Below, in pieces: positions 63,983 through 64,000 of a stretch of DNA of 64,000 nucleotides (positions are counted from its first letter, which is position 1; each line of letters opens with the position of its first letter). The stretch spans positions 48,776 to 112,775 of the forward strand of contig CAYJKB010000001.1 of the NCBI GenBank assembly GCA_964370625.1, written 5' to 3'. Under the pieces are notes generated by a model, which saw nothing but the letters and a program-made list of their open reading frames with translations, was not told the origin of the DNA and made no database searches. Made by a program: the position numbers and the translations under genes. The stretch is from CAYJKB01 sp964370625. Lineage in GTDB: Bacteria > Bacillota > Clostridia > Oscillospirales > Butyricicoccaceae.

Positions 63983-64000
63983 AGGAAAAAACTCAATTTA

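Overview
The window is a low-GC, gene-dense stretch of a spore-forming member of the Clostridia (Firmicutes). The evidence is SpoIIM, a SpoIID/LytB protein, YabP, YabQ and SpoVB-type flippases; a SCIFF ranthipeptide with its radical SAM maturase; Hfq of clostridial size; a Mrp/Mbh-type antiporter; and gene orders typical of Clostridia (recJ-rel-dtd-hemZ, queA-tgt-yajC, sepF-yggT-divIVA-ileS-lspA, yabM-mazG-hup-rqcP-yabP-yabQ-divIC-S1). Species cannot be named from the sequence. I saw no tRNA, rRNA, CRISPR array, phage or IS transposase. Three runs of exactly 100 N are scaffold gaps; two of them are flanked by the same sequence on both sides and are probably assembly artefacts.

Layout. 1-1425: 3' part of holA, then rnmV. 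1437-1968: a 139-bp palindromic tandem repeat with a gap inside it. 2010-9357: miaB-mutS-mutL-miaA-hfq. 9367-15767: a HlyD-like protein, yggS, sepF, yggT, divIVA and ileS. 15864-19460: lspA, rluD, a HAD phosphatase and a MATE transporter. 19729-22556 (minus): asd-dapA-dapB, behind a promoter and a lysine riboswitch with terminator (22630-22939). 22957-24741: a secreted SpoIID/LytB protein, then about 600 bp of hairpin-rich DNA without genes. 25353-30773: queA, tgt, yajC, a TIGR04086-type membrane protein, the 47-residue SCIFF peptide, its maturase and spoIIM. 30803-33497: an SLH/transglutaminase protein, an AraC regulator and an unknown protein. 33541-35139 (minus): an ABC-F ATPase. 35400-39658: a seven-gene antiporter operon laid out like the Mbh antiporter module. 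39756-44632: a flavodoxin, a MATE transporter and a two-component system. 44909-55308: recJ, rel, dtd, an MBL hydrolase, hemZ, a uridine-kinase-like protein, a zinc-ribbon protein, purine nucleoside phosphorylase and an MTA/SAH deaminase. 55369-61726: the yab sporulation/division cluster and a second SpoVB-type flippase. 61756-63829: a methyltransferase and a 21-cysteine protein behind a possible sigma-K promoter.

How the genes work together. Most are housekeeping: mismatch repair with A37 tRNA modification; division (SepF, DivIVA, DivIC); diaminopimelate synthesis, feeding peptidoglycan and probably dipicolinate under lysine control; queuosine tRNA modification; stringent response; purine salvage. 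The less ordinary parts are the SCIFF peptide system, the palindromic repeat array in front of miaB, the attenuator-like leader of the antiporter operon, the structured gene-free region before queA, and the cysteine-rich putative spore-surface protein at the right edge. I found no system that I can call entirely new. The repeat array and the 24.9-25.3 kb region are the best candidates for undescribed elements.
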